From positions 115,593 to 179,592 of the forward strand of contig CAYTVL010000008.1 of the NCBI GenBank assembly GCA_964441775.1: 64,000 nt of DNA. Reading direction: 5' to 3'. Of this stretch, positions 8,113 through 15,690 are shown piece by piece. Each line of letters starts with the position of its first letter. The stretch's first letter is position 1. The notes beneath the pieces are model-generated. The model was not told the origin of the DNA, ran no database searches, and worked only from the letters and a program-made list of their open reading frames with translations. Both the position numbers and the translations under genes were made by a program. The DNA comes from SYOC01 sp964441775. Its GTDB lineage: Bacteria; Desulfobacterota; Binatia; Bin18.

Positions 8113-10374
8113 ATGTTTGTTCGCTCGTGCCTGTGGGGAGCGCGTCATCGCCCGCTGGTATTAACTTTCATCGTCCTGACGCTCTGTCTTTTCGGACTTT
8201 TCGCAAGGCACGTCTCGTTTTCTTCTCGCTTGTCGGACTACTATCCCAGTCAACACCCGCATGTGAAACTCTATCAAGAGTTCACCGACATGCTCAAAAT
8301 GACGAACACCGTAATCGTGACCGTTACTGTACGAGAGGGAACAATTTTTACTTCTGAGACATTAGGAAAAATTCATCGGCTGACCGTCGGTCTCCTCGAC
8401 ACGAAAGGCGTGAATCCTTTCGAAGTCATGTCTCTCACACATCCGCGTTTAAAAAATATCAATGTACGGAGTGAAGGCATTAAGATCTTGCCTATCGTGG
8501 AGCATCCCGAGCAGTCCCAGTCACCTGAAGAACTCCTCCAGATCAAAAATGCTGTCTACACCAACCTTGGCGTTCGTGGGATCTATGTTTCGCCGGATGA
8601 AAAAACGGCCCTCATCCGCGCAGGGTTTTGGGATGGCATGGCGGAGCCCCGCGCCGTGCTTTCTCGATTGCAAACCCTCGCGGAAAGCGAGCAAGACGCG
8701 ACAACTGACGTCTACTTCACCGGCAATCTCGTGCTGGCGGCGTGGATCATCAACGCCGCGCCCCGTTTTTTGCTGTTCATGGTCATTAGCGCGGTGATAG
8801 CGTTGTTTTTTGCCAGCCAACTGTTGGGATTTGGCGGCAGCGGCGGCGTGCTGGTGGTGAATCTCATTGGCGCCCTCTGCGGATTCGGTCTCCTCAGCCT
8901 CAGCGGACGGGCCTTAGACCCGCTCGCCCTTACCGCGCTTTTTCCTCTCTGCCTGCGTGGCGCAGCCCTGGTGAGCCAATGGGGCACGGGTCTCAAGCAC
9001 TCCTACGCAAGCGTTGTGGCTCCTTTCGCCCGGGAGGCCGCCCGTGAGCAGGCGCTTACACACACGGCTGCAACTTTAGGTTGGTCTCTGAATTGGGCGC
9101 TTTGCGTCGATGCGGCTGTTTTACTGCTGTTAACCCGTTCTGACGTGCCGGCTATACAAGCGTTGGGATATCTGAGCGCCGGCTGGGTGGCTGGACTCTT
9201 TTTTTCGCTCTGGCTAATACTCCCCCTTTGGCCATTCGCCACCGCTCTGCACGCCCCGAGCGCACCGACTTGGGGGACGCGAATCGTAGAACAATGCGCA
9301 GTCTTCTTTCGCATTCTTGTGCGCCCCACCTCGGTTGTGCATGGGAGCCTTGCCGCTCTCGCGTTGCTTGGATTCATCGCCGCCGTGCAGCTCCAAGCGG
9401 GCCGGGCGTTGTTGGGCGCGACGCTTTTCCCGGATTCTCATCCGTTCAACAAGGCGTTCTCGTTGGTCAATGACAAGTTTATTGGCGTGAATCAGCTCAT
9501 CGTCATTGCTCGCGCTCCCAAAGACGCCGCCTTTCGTGACCCCAAAGCGCTCGAAGCCTTAGAAGCGTTTCAGCACTATATGGCCAACGACGAGCAATTC
9601 GGCGGCTCTCTAGCCATCACCGGTCTCACCAAGTCCCTCACTCGGATGTTTCATGAAAACGTGCCCAAATGGGAGATCATCCCGAATGACATCGACTCCG
9701 CGGGGCAAGTGATCTTTCGGATTATTTCTTCAGCAGCCACGCCCAGCGAAGTTGAACGCTTCTTATCGACCGATTACCATACGACGGCAGTCACCTTTTT
9801 TTACAAAAACTACTCACCCGAGCTGGTGGAGCGCGTGTTGGCGCGTGCGCGCGCCTTCATTGCCCGGGAACAAAATGGCGTGGTCGAATTTCGCGTGGGC
9901 GGCGGTTTGTTTGGCGTGCTGGCGGCGATGCACACTGCTGTTGAGCAATCGTACTGGCGTCTCCTCGGTATGCTCACCGTCTACGCCGCTTTGGGAGGAT
10001 TGCTCAGCGGCAGATCTCTCCGCACCGCGCTGGGAATGACGACGGCGGTGCTGCTCTCACAAGGCGTGATGCTCTCAGTGCTCTGGCTAGGGCGCATTGA
10101 TCTCAACGTCTATACTCTTCCTGCTGTGGTCGTTTGCGCTGGCGGCATTCTGATTCCAGCCCTGCTGATGCTGAACGCGGACGGCGACGCCTCGTCGCAG
10201 GGTTCGGGTTGTGCGGCGACGGGAATCATCATCGCGGCAGCGAGCGTCGTGTGGCTTTTTTCCCCTTTACGTTTACAATCAGATATGGGACTGCTCTTTG
10301 CAAGCTTCGCTGTCATCATGACGATTCTCCCGTTCTTGCTCACGGCGCTGATACGTCCGGCCAGGAAGGTGTAG
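8113..10374 (+). CDS. RND/MMPL-like membrane protein lacking the acidic relay motif
   Basis: This 753-residue paralogue of the transporter at 4306-6801 is transcribed divergently. Shared landmarks include the N-terminal helix followed by a YYPSQHPHVKLYQ segment, the GVRGIYVSPDEKTALIRAGFW region and the FHENVPKWEIIPND region. At the place where the neighbour has GIGIDYGYY, this protein reads VVCAGGILIPALLM (about residues 670-685), so no acidic residue is present. The matching TARALSHS region of the first bundle is also changed, to LCLRGAALVS. An AAGGAGGGG ribosome site precedes the ATG. It may be a non-pumping partner, a heteromer subunit or a decaying copy; the frame is intact over its full length, which argues against recent decay. 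Confidence 0.85.
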   Translation: MFVRSCLWGARHRPLVLTFIVLTLCLFGLFARHVSFSSRLSDYYPSQHPHVKLYQEFTDMLKMTNTVIVTVTVREGTIFTSETLGKIHRLTVGLLDTKGVNPFEVMSLTHPRLKNINVRSEGIKILPIVEHPEQSQSPEELLQIKNAVYTNLGVRGIYVSPDEKTALIRAGFWDGMAEPRAVLSRLQTLAESEQDATTDVYFTGNLVLAAWIINAAPRFLLFMVISAVIALFFASQLLGFGGSGGVLVVNLIGALCGFGLLSLSGRALDPLALTALFPLCLRGAALVSQWGTGLKHSYASVVAPFAREAAREQALTHTAATLGWSLNWALCVDAAVLLLLTRSDVPAIQALGYLSAGWVAGLFFSLWLILPLWPFATALHAPSAPTWGTRIVEQCAVFFRILVRPTSVVHGSLAALALLGFIAAVQLQAGRALLGATLFPDSHPFNKAFSLVNDKFIGVNQLIVIARAPKDAAFRDPKALEALEAFQHYMANDEQFGGSLAITGLTKSLTRMFHENVPKWEIIPNDIDSAGQVIFRIISSAATPSEVERFLSTDYHTTAVTFFYKNYSPELVERVLARARAFIAREQNGVVEFRVGGGLFGVLAAMHTAVEQSYWRLLGMLTVYAALGGLLSGRSLRTALGMTTAVLLSQGVMLSVLWLGRIDLNVYTLPAVVVCAGGILIPALLMLNADGDASSQGSGCAATGIIIAAASVVWLFSPLRLQSDMGLLFASFAVIMTILPFLLTALIRPARKV

Positions 10375-10460
10375 GAGAGGAGAACGTCGTAGACTTGAGA
10401 CGAGAAGGTCAATGGGTGGAAAGGACGCTAAGACTTTTCATTTGTCCTTTTTCTCTCTTG

Positions 10461-11816
10461 TCACCAAATTTTTCCCGGATTCAAAATGCCGTGGGGATCG
10501 AACACCTGCTTGATCCCTTTCATCAATTCTACAGCAGCTCCATGTTCCTGCTGCATGTACTTGCGACTGCCGAGTCCGACGCCGTGCTCCCCCGAGGCCG
10601 TACCGCCAACGGATAACACGAAGGCAACGATGGCGTCTTTCGCTTGATTGGCCGTTGCCCATCGCTCCGCATCATTAGGGTCTTCCCGCAACAGCGCATG
10701 TAAGATGCCGATGCCCGCATGACCGAACGTGTGCAGCACCACGCCGTGTCGCTCGGCAATCGCGTAGCTTTGTTCAACCACTTCAGGCAACCGCGAAATG
10801 GGAAATCCCATATCGGTGCGAATCGTCTTGGCGCGCGGATTCAGCGCCTGAATGGCCCGAGTCGTAAAGTGCCGCACCTCCCACGGATTGCGCCCGTCGG
10901 GCAACGAGATCAGTTGTCCTCCATGTTCTTCACAGAGGGAAGTTGCGACCGAGAACACGTCCTTAACTGTCTGCGGAGCGCCGTGCACTTCGAGGAACAA
11001 CGAGGGTTGCTCAACTAAGCCAAAGCCCTGAAATTTGTTGAGCGCCGCCAGAGAGCGGCGATCGAGAAATTCGACCGCCGCTAGATCAACGCCATAGCGC
11101 ATCATCTCGGCAATGGCCGCCGCCGCTGCTTTTTCCGCGGGAAAAGTGAAAGCGCCTTGTTGTCGGCCTTGCGGCAATCCCACGAGGGACAGTGTCAACT
11201 CTGTAGCAATCGCCAATGTGCCTTCTGAACCAACGAGTAATCCCAAGAGGTGATACCCAGATGAGGTTTTGCGACTGCGCGTACCGAGATGGAGGATTTC
11301 TCCGGTCCCTATCACTACCGTCGCCGCTTTCACATGATCGCGCGTCCCGCCATATTTTACTGAGTAGATACCACTAGCGTTGTTCGCCACCATGCCGCCG
11401 ATCGTCGCCACGTCTGCACTGCCGCCTGGCGAGGGTGGGAAGAACAGCCCAGAAGGTTTGAGCTGTTCGTTGAGCACATTGTAGACAATCCCAGGTTGCA
11501 CAGTCACTTGGAGATCGTCTATGTGCACGGCGACAATGCGGTCCATGCGGGATAGATCGAGTACAATCCCACCGCGCACTGGAATAGGATTCCCCTCCAA
11601 ACTCGACCCAGCCCCACGCGGCGTCAAAGGAATCGCCCGTTCAGCAGCGAAGCGAACGACACGGCTCACTTCCTCAGTCGTCAACGGCCAGACGACGGCT
11701 TGGGGCAACACTGCAGGGCACGAGGATTCATCGTGAGAAGCGAGCTCAAGGTCAGCAAGGTTGGTCGAGACACGATCAGGAGATAACAATACAGCAAGAT
11801 CATAGGCAAAGGGCAT
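10461..11816 (-). CDS. FAD-linked oxidase, glycolate oxidase GlcD / D-lactate dehydrogenase type
   Basis: This 451-residue FAD enzyme would oxidise a 2-hydroxy acid such as glycolate or D-lactate and pass electrons on. The FAD-binding PCMH domain is at the N-terminus, with the segment RGAGSSLEGNP near residues 63-73 and the GGMVANNASG loop near 140-150. The C-terminal FAD-oxidase domain ends in FDPHGILNPGKIW, the classical terminus of the GlcD/LDHD group. An AAGGAG site six bases before the ATG supports the start. No FeS partner such as GlcF lies nearby, so a single-subunit D-lactate dehydrogenase-like role is more likely than a full glycolate oxidase. The substrate cannot be told from sequence alone. 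Confidence 0.9.
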   Translation of the reverse strand: MPFAYDLAVLLSPDRVSTNLADLELASHDESSCPAVLPQAVVWPLTTEEVSRVVRFAAERAIPLTPRGAGSSLEGNPIPVRGGIVLDLSRMDRIVAVHIDDLQVTVQPGIVYNVLNEQLKPSGLFFPPSPGGSADVATIGGMVANNASGIYSVKYGGTRDHVKAATVVIGTGEILHLGTRSRKTSSGYHLLGLLVGSEGTLAIATELTLSLVGLPQGRQQGAFTFPAEKAAAAAIAEMMRYGVDLAAVEFLDRRSLAALNKFQGFGLVEQPSLFLEVHGAPQTVKDVFSVATSLCEEHGGQLISLPDGRNPWEVRHFTTRAIQALNPRAKTIRTDMGFPISRLPEVVEQSYAIAERHGVVLHTFGHAGIGILHALLREDPNDAERWATANQAKDAIVAFVLSVGGTASGEHGVGLGSRKYMQQEHGAAVELMKGIKQVFDPHGILNPGKIW

Positions 11817-11851
11817 GGGATCTCCTTAGCAAGTAGGCGGCATGGCAAGGC

Positions 11852-11925
11852 CAATGAAGAATGAAAAATTGCGAGCACCGACATGTTTTGTTCATTCTTA
11901 ATTTTGCATTCTTCATTCTTCATTG
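11852..11925. repeat. Inverted repeat between typA and the FAD oxidase
   Basis: CAATGAAGAATG at 11852-11863 is repeated as its reverse complement CATTCTTCATTG at 11914-11925, in an A/T-rich setting with extra partial copies (CATTCTT) between the arms. The element fills most of the gap between the two minus-strand genes. It resembles the TTCATTCTTCATTC-type filler sequences common in intergenic DNA of uncultivated bacteria. No T-tract follows the arms, so I do not call a terminator. Confidence 0.5.
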
Positions 11926-11931
11926 ATCTCC

Positions 11932-13767
11932 CTACTGACTACTCTCTCTCCGTTTCGGCCGTAGTTGCTGCGACAAGACTTTTTTGCGCATGCGAATCGA
12001 CTGGGGCGTGACTTCCACTAATTCTTCTTCCGCAACCCATTCGAGCGCGTCCTCAAGCCCCATTTCGTGATGCGGCGTGAGACGGACCGCTTCGTCATGA
12101 CCCGATGCGCGCATATTTGTCAACTTTTTCTCACGACACCCGTTGACGTCGAGGTCGCGGTCGCGGGAATACTCACCGATGATCATGCCTTCGTACACCG
12201 GCGTTCCTGCGGGAATGAAAAGCACCCCGCGCTCCTGCAAGTGAAACAACGCATACGGAACGGCAACGCCTTCACGGTCCGAGACCAGAGCTCCATTTGT
12301 CCGGCTTTGAATCGGCCCTTGCCACGGGGCATAGCCATTGAACAGCGAATTCATAATACCAGTGCCGCGTGTATCGGTGAGGAAATGAGAGCGAAAGCCG
12401 ATCAAGCCGCGAGAGGGAATGGAAAATTCCAAGCGCACCCGGCCCGAGCCGAGGTGGTCCATCTTCGTCATCACCCCGCGCCGCACGGCGAGCAACTGCG
12501 ACACTACCCCGATGTACTCTTCCGGCACGTCGATCAACAGCAGTTCCATCGGCTCATGGGGTTTCCCATCAATTTCTTTGGTAATCACGACCGGCTTGGA
12601 AACTTGCAGCTCGTAGCCCTCGCGGCGCATGGTTTCGATCAGAATGGCCAGTTGCAGCTCGCCACGTCCCATCACGCGAAAAGAATCCGGCGATTCGGTC
12701 TCTTCGACGCGCAGGCTGACGTTCTTGCGTAGCTCGGCCCACAGACGATCGCGCACCCGGCGAGAGGTGACGAATTGCCCTTCACGACCGGACCACGGGC
12801 TTGTGTTCACGCCAAAGATCATGGCGATCGTCGGTTCATCGACGCGAATCGCCGGCAGCGGCTTGGGAAATTCTCGGTCAGAGATAGTCTCCCCGATTTG
12901 GATTTCCTCAACGCCCGCTACCGCAACAACGTCTCCGGCCTGGGCAGCTTCAATCTCCACCCGCTTGAGTCCTTGCCAGCTATAGAGTTGAGTGATCTTG
13001 CAGGAGATTTGCGAGCCGTCGGTACGGCACAGAGTGTACAGATTTGCGGAGCGCAACTCGCCACTCACAATCCGCCCAATGGCAAGCCGCCCTACATAAT
13101 CGTTATAGTCGAGATTGTTGACTTGAAATTGTACGATTGCAGCCGTGTCACTGGGGGGGCCTGGAAGAGCGGAGAGAATCAACTCAAACAAGGGGCGCAA
13201 ATCTTCCGACTCCTCGGCGAGCGTCCGTTTGGCGATGCCAGCGCGGGCGTTGGTATAGACAACCGGAAATTCAATCTGTTCGTCCGTAGCCCCAAGGTCA
13301 ATAAAAAGATCATAGACCTCGTTCAGCACTTCACCGATACGCGCATCCGGCCTGTCAATCTTGTTAATACAGACAATCGGCGGCAAGCCCGCTTCGAGCG
13401 CCTTTTTGAGCACAAACCGCGTCTGCGGTAGGGGTCCTTCTGACGCGTCTACTAAAAGCATCACCCCGTCCACCATCGCCAAAGAGCGTTCGACTTCGCC
13501 GCCAAAATCGGCGTGGCCTGGAGTATCAACGAAGTTAATCTTGACCCCATGATAAGCAATCGCCGCGTTTTTCGCCAAAATAGTAATCCCGCGTTCGCGT
13601 TCCAACTCAAATGAGTCCATGATGCGATCGACCACTTGTTCTTTTACACGAAAGATACCGCTTTGGCGCAATAGCGCGTCGATCAACGTGGTTTTGCCGT
13701 GATCAACATGAGCAATAATAGCAACGTTCCGGATGTCGCCTCGTCGAGGCGTATTCGTCTGCAACAT
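11932..13767 (-). CDS. typA: Translational GTPase TypA/BipA
   Basis: TypA/BipA is a ribosome-binding GTPase of the elongation factor family that assists ribosome assembly and stress adaptation. From the ATG at 13767 the product is 611 residues, the usual length. The G1 motif AHVDHGKTTL is near residues 19-28, followed by the effector RGITI motif, DTPGHADF (G3) and NKID (G4), then the EF-G-like and BipA-specific C-terminal domains. The frame stays open 49 codons further upstream, but I choose 13767 because homologues begin a few residues before GDIRNVAIIAH and a GGAGG site lies just upstream. The spacing is short. Confidence 0.95.
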   Translation of the reverse strand: MLQTNTPRRGDIRNVAIIAHVDHGKTTLIDALLRQSGIFRVKEQVVDRIMDSFELERERGITILAKNAAIAYHGVKINFVDTPGHADFGGEVERSLAMVDGVMLLVDASEGPLPQTRFVLKKALEAGLPPIVCINKIDRPDARIGEVLNEVYDLFIDLGATDEQIEFPVVYTNARAGIAKRTLAEESEDLRPLFELILSALPGPPSDTAAIVQFQVNNLDYNDYVGRLAIGRIVSGELRSANLYTLCRTDGSQISCKITQLYSWQGLKRVEIEAAQAGDVVAVAGVEEIQIGETISDREFPKPLPAIRVDEPTIAMIFGVNTSPWSGREGQFVTSRRVRDRLWAELRKNVSLRVEETESPDSFRVMGRGELQLAILIETMRREGYELQVSKPVVITKEIDGKPHEPMELLLIDVPEEYIGVVSQLLAVRRGVMTKMDHLGSGRVRLEFSIPSRGLIGFRSHFLTDTRGTGIMNSLFNGYAPWQGPIQSRTNGALVSDREGVAVPYALFHLQERGVLFIPAGTPVYEGMIIGEYSRDRDLDVNGCREKKLTNMRASGHDEAVRLTPHHEMGLEDALEWVAEEELVEVTPQSIRMRKKVLSQQLRPKRRESSQ

Positions 13768-13960
13768 GGTCCTCCGTAAACAAGAAAAAGGGGCGAGGAA
13801 ATCGACCCTTGTTAGCGATGGTCTTTCTATTTTGCCCAATCCACGTGGCGAAGTCGAGTCAGGGACGAGTCCGGTCCTTCCACTTTCGTGAACTCCCAAG
13901 TACCGTAAGAACATCTACGTTTATAGGAGTAAGCAATTCCAGGGAAAGGAGGGACGCAGA

Positions 13961-14536
13961 ATGGCGACAACAATATCCATACATCCAGCAGTCGATCGGG
14001 GGATAAAATCCGCTGCGGCAAATTTCGCTGGCGGTACACTGCTCTGCCACTGTGCGGACAAGAAGGTAACGGTGACAGTCAAAGGACAATGCGCCCATAA
14101 CCATGTGTGTGGGTGCACGAAGTGCTGGAAACCGAGTGGCGCACTGTTTTCTCAGGTTGCAGTCGTGCCGTGCGATCAGCTCAAGGTTACAGCTAATGAG
14201 GACAAATTAGCGGTTGTCGATCCCAGCGCCGTCATTAAACGCTATGCCTGCAAGGCGTGCGGAGTGCACATGTACGGACGCATTGATAACGATAAGCATC
14301 CGTTCTTCGGGTTGGACTTCATCCACACCGAACTCTCGTCCGAAGCAGGCTGGGCACCGCCAGAATTTGCCGCTTTTGTCTCTTCTATCATTGAGTCCGG
14401 CGCCAATCCCAATGATATGAATGCAGTCAGGGCAAGACTGAAAGAACTGAGACTCGAACCCTATGACTGTCTTTCCCCAGCCTTGATGGACGCCATTGCT
14501 ACGCATATAGCAAAGGCCTCAGGCGTACTCAAATAG
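13961..14536 (+). CDS. gfa: Glutathione-dependent formaldehyde-activating enzyme (Gfa / CENP-V family)
   Basis: Gfa is reported to speed the condensation of formaldehyde and glutathione to S-hydroxymethylglutathione, the first step of glutathione-linked formaldehyde oxidation. The 191-residue product has the zinc-binding cysteine pattern of the family: CHC near residues 28-30, CGCTKCW near 50-56 and CKACGVH near 94-100. The length fits true Gfa (about 190) rather than the shorter CENP-V-like members. An AAGGAGGG site precedes the ATG. No formaldehyde dehydrogenase neighbours it, so the pathway partner must be elsewhere. The start is well supported; the exact reaction in this organism is inferred. 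Confidence 0.9.
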   Translation: MATTISIHPAVDRGIKSAAANFAGGTLLCHCADKKVTVTVKGQCAHNHVCGCTKCWKPSGALFSQVAVVPCDQLKVTANEDKLAVVDPSAVIKRYACKACGVHMYGRIDNDKHPFFGLDFIHTELSSEAGWAPPEFAAFVSSIIESGANPNDMNAVRARLKELRLEPYDCLSPALMDAIATHIAKASGVLK

Positions 14537-14859
14537 CTGTGGATAGGGGTAGAAGAAACGTCCTCTGGAAATGCGGAACAGATCGCTCTTGGGTTGTTCC
14601 GCGTCTATTCTCCATATGCGGAATACCCCAAGATATTGTGGTGTGCCACGGTTAGCTTGCTAACCGTGCGGTCTCCTTGCACTGTCGGCTTGTCCGACAG
14701 TGCACACAAACAGGGAGGGTACTCTTCAAATCCGTATCTTGATGTGTCTTCCATAGAGATTGATTGCTTCGGCTCTTTGCTGACGGGAAAATTGACATAC
14801 CTTTCAGGGTGTGGTGATATGTTTGCTCTTTTTGAACAGCAACACCAATACATAAACGG
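14537..14859. other. Hairpin-rich intergenic region upstream of rpmH/rnpA
   Basis: This gap of about 320 bases holds no convincing gene. It contains three hairpins: GCGGAACA (14573-14580) with TGTTCCGC (14595-14602); CACGGTTAGC (14647-14656) with GCTAACCGTG (14659-14668); and GCACTGTCGG (14679-14688) with CCGACAGTGC (14694-14703). GTGTGC at 14641 and GCACAC at 14702 could pair as an outer helix. A near-match to a DnaA box, TGTGGATAG, lies at 14538-14546, but no second copy was seen. dnaA itself, often beside rpmH, is absent. Confidence 0.6.
14641..14707. repeat. Double palindromic element
   Basis: Two perfect 10-bp stems with very short loops stand ten bases apart (14647-14668 and 14679-14703), flanked by GTGTGC and GCACAC that could close them into one structure. 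Both loops hold or abut a CTTG-type sequence at the top of the stem. There is no T-tract, so an intrinsic terminator is unlikely. The form suits a repetitive extragenic palindrome or a structured leader of the rpmH/rnpA transcript. Confidence 0.55.
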
Positions 14860-15390
14860 ATGAAGCGCAATGAAAAGAACTTATCAGCCAAGCAACGTTC
14901 GCAGAAAACGCACGCACGGGTTCCTCACGCGGATGAGTACGACCTCGGGGCGAGCCGTTCTCAAACGCCGCCGCGACAAGGGACGCAAACGCCTGACCGT
15001 CTCGATTCCGCCCAAACAAGCGCGTCGTTAACTCCGCCAGGAATATCATTCGCATTTCCAAAGTCCGCACGTCTGCTCGCACGTCGAGAGTTTCTCTTTC
15101 TTCAAAGTCGTGGAAAGCGTCGTCACTGTCCTCATTTTGTGGTAGTGTTATCTCCAGCGAGAAGCGGAAAGTCTCGCCTAGGTATTACCGTGACACGGCG
15201 CTTTGGTAATGCGGTGGCGAGAAATCGTATGAAACGGCTCTTACGGGAGTTTTTCCGTACCCGGAGAGCAGCAATCGCGCCAGCGTATGATATGGTGATT
15301 ATTCCAAGAGTGGGAGCGCATACGCTGCCATTTGCTCACATCGCTGAAGAACTGGGAAAGGCGTTGTCTCTTGTCGAGCGTCCATCATAA
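14860..15390 (+). CDS. rnpA: Ribonuclease P protein component with N-terminal extension overlapping rpmH
   Basis: RnpA is the protein subunit of RNase P, which trims the 5' end of tRNA precursors. The recognisable domain begins at FPKSARLLARREF (about residue 66) and includes the RNR motif GNAVARNRMKRLLRE at 116-130. The only ATG, GTG or TTG in this frame after the upstream stop at 14833-14835 is the ATG at 14860. No canonical start lies between the rpmH stop (15031) and the RnpA domain. The predicted protein therefore has about 65 extra residues, and its frame contains all of rpmH in another phase. Either translation starts at 14860, as in Thermus where rpmH is nested in rnpA, or a rare start such as ATA at 15043 is used. 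The domain call is firm; the start is the open question. Confidence 0.85.
   Translation: MKRNEKNLSAKQRSQKTHARVPHADEYDLGASRSQTPPRQGTQTPDRLDSAQTSASLTPPGISFAFPKSARLLARREFLFLQSRGKRRHCPHFVVVLSPARSGKSRLGITVTRRFGNAVARNRMKRLLREFFRTRRAAIAPAYDMVIIPRVGAHTLPFAHIAEELGKALSLVERPS
14870..15031 (+). CDS. rpmH: Ribosomal protein L34 (bL34)
   Basis: The 53-residue product begins MKRTYQPSNVRRKR and continues with the HGFLTRMSTTSGRAVL segment, the unmistakable L34 signature of the large ribosomal subunit. Typical L34 has 44-46 residues; here a C-terminal tail (IPPKQARR) adds several. Its ATG is ten bases downstream of the rnpA ATG, and the whole gene lies inside the rnpA frame, shifted by one base. No strong ribosome site is visible; GGATGAAG just upstream overlaps the rnpA start and may serve it. 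In many bacteria dnaA precedes rpmH divergently, but here the upstream gene is gfa. Confidence 0.95.
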   Translation: MKRTYQPSNVRRKRTHGFLTRMSTTSGRAVLKRRRDKGRKRLTVSIPPKQARR

Positions 15391-15451
15391 GAACAACTTT
15401 GTAGGCCCTTTACTGCTCCTCGCGTCATGTTGCTCGCGCTTCGGTGTTCTG

Positions 15452-15652
15452 GTGGTGAAAAGCGTCCTACTCTTCTATCGCTTCTTCCTTTCTCCACTGT
15501 TAGGCCGCACCTGCCGTTTTTATCCGAGTTGTTCACAATACGCTCTGGATGCAGTCGACAAATACGGGGTGGGAAAAGGCATAGGTCTGAGCTTCCTGCG
15601 GTTGGCCAAATGTCACCCGTTTCATCCTGGTGGTTTTGACCCACTCCGTTAA
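15452..15652 (+). CDS. yidD: Membrane protein insertion efficiency factor YidD
   Basis: YidD is a small membrane-associated protein that helps YidC insert inner-membrane proteins. The product of about 66 residues shows the diagnostic pattern SPLLGRTCRFYPSCSQYALDA followed by KCHPFHPGGFDP. The frame is open well upstream to a TTG at 15332 inside rnpA, but I choose the GTG at 15452 (another GTG follows at once) because homologues begin a few residues before the LLFYRFF segment. No clear ribosome site is seen. It lies in the usual place between rnpA and yidC. Confidence 0.9.
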   Translation: MVKSVLLFYRFFLSPLLGRTCRFYPSCSQYALDAVDKYGVGKGIGLSFLRLAKCHPFHPGGFDPLR

Positions 15653-15690
15653 GACAGGAAAATTGTAAAGAGTCAGCCCACATCTTTCTT

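Noticed and set aside
14538..14546. DnaA-box-like TGTGGATAG as a sign of oriC
   Set aside because: A single near-match with no cluster, no A/T-rich unwinding region and no dnaA nearby is expected by chance.
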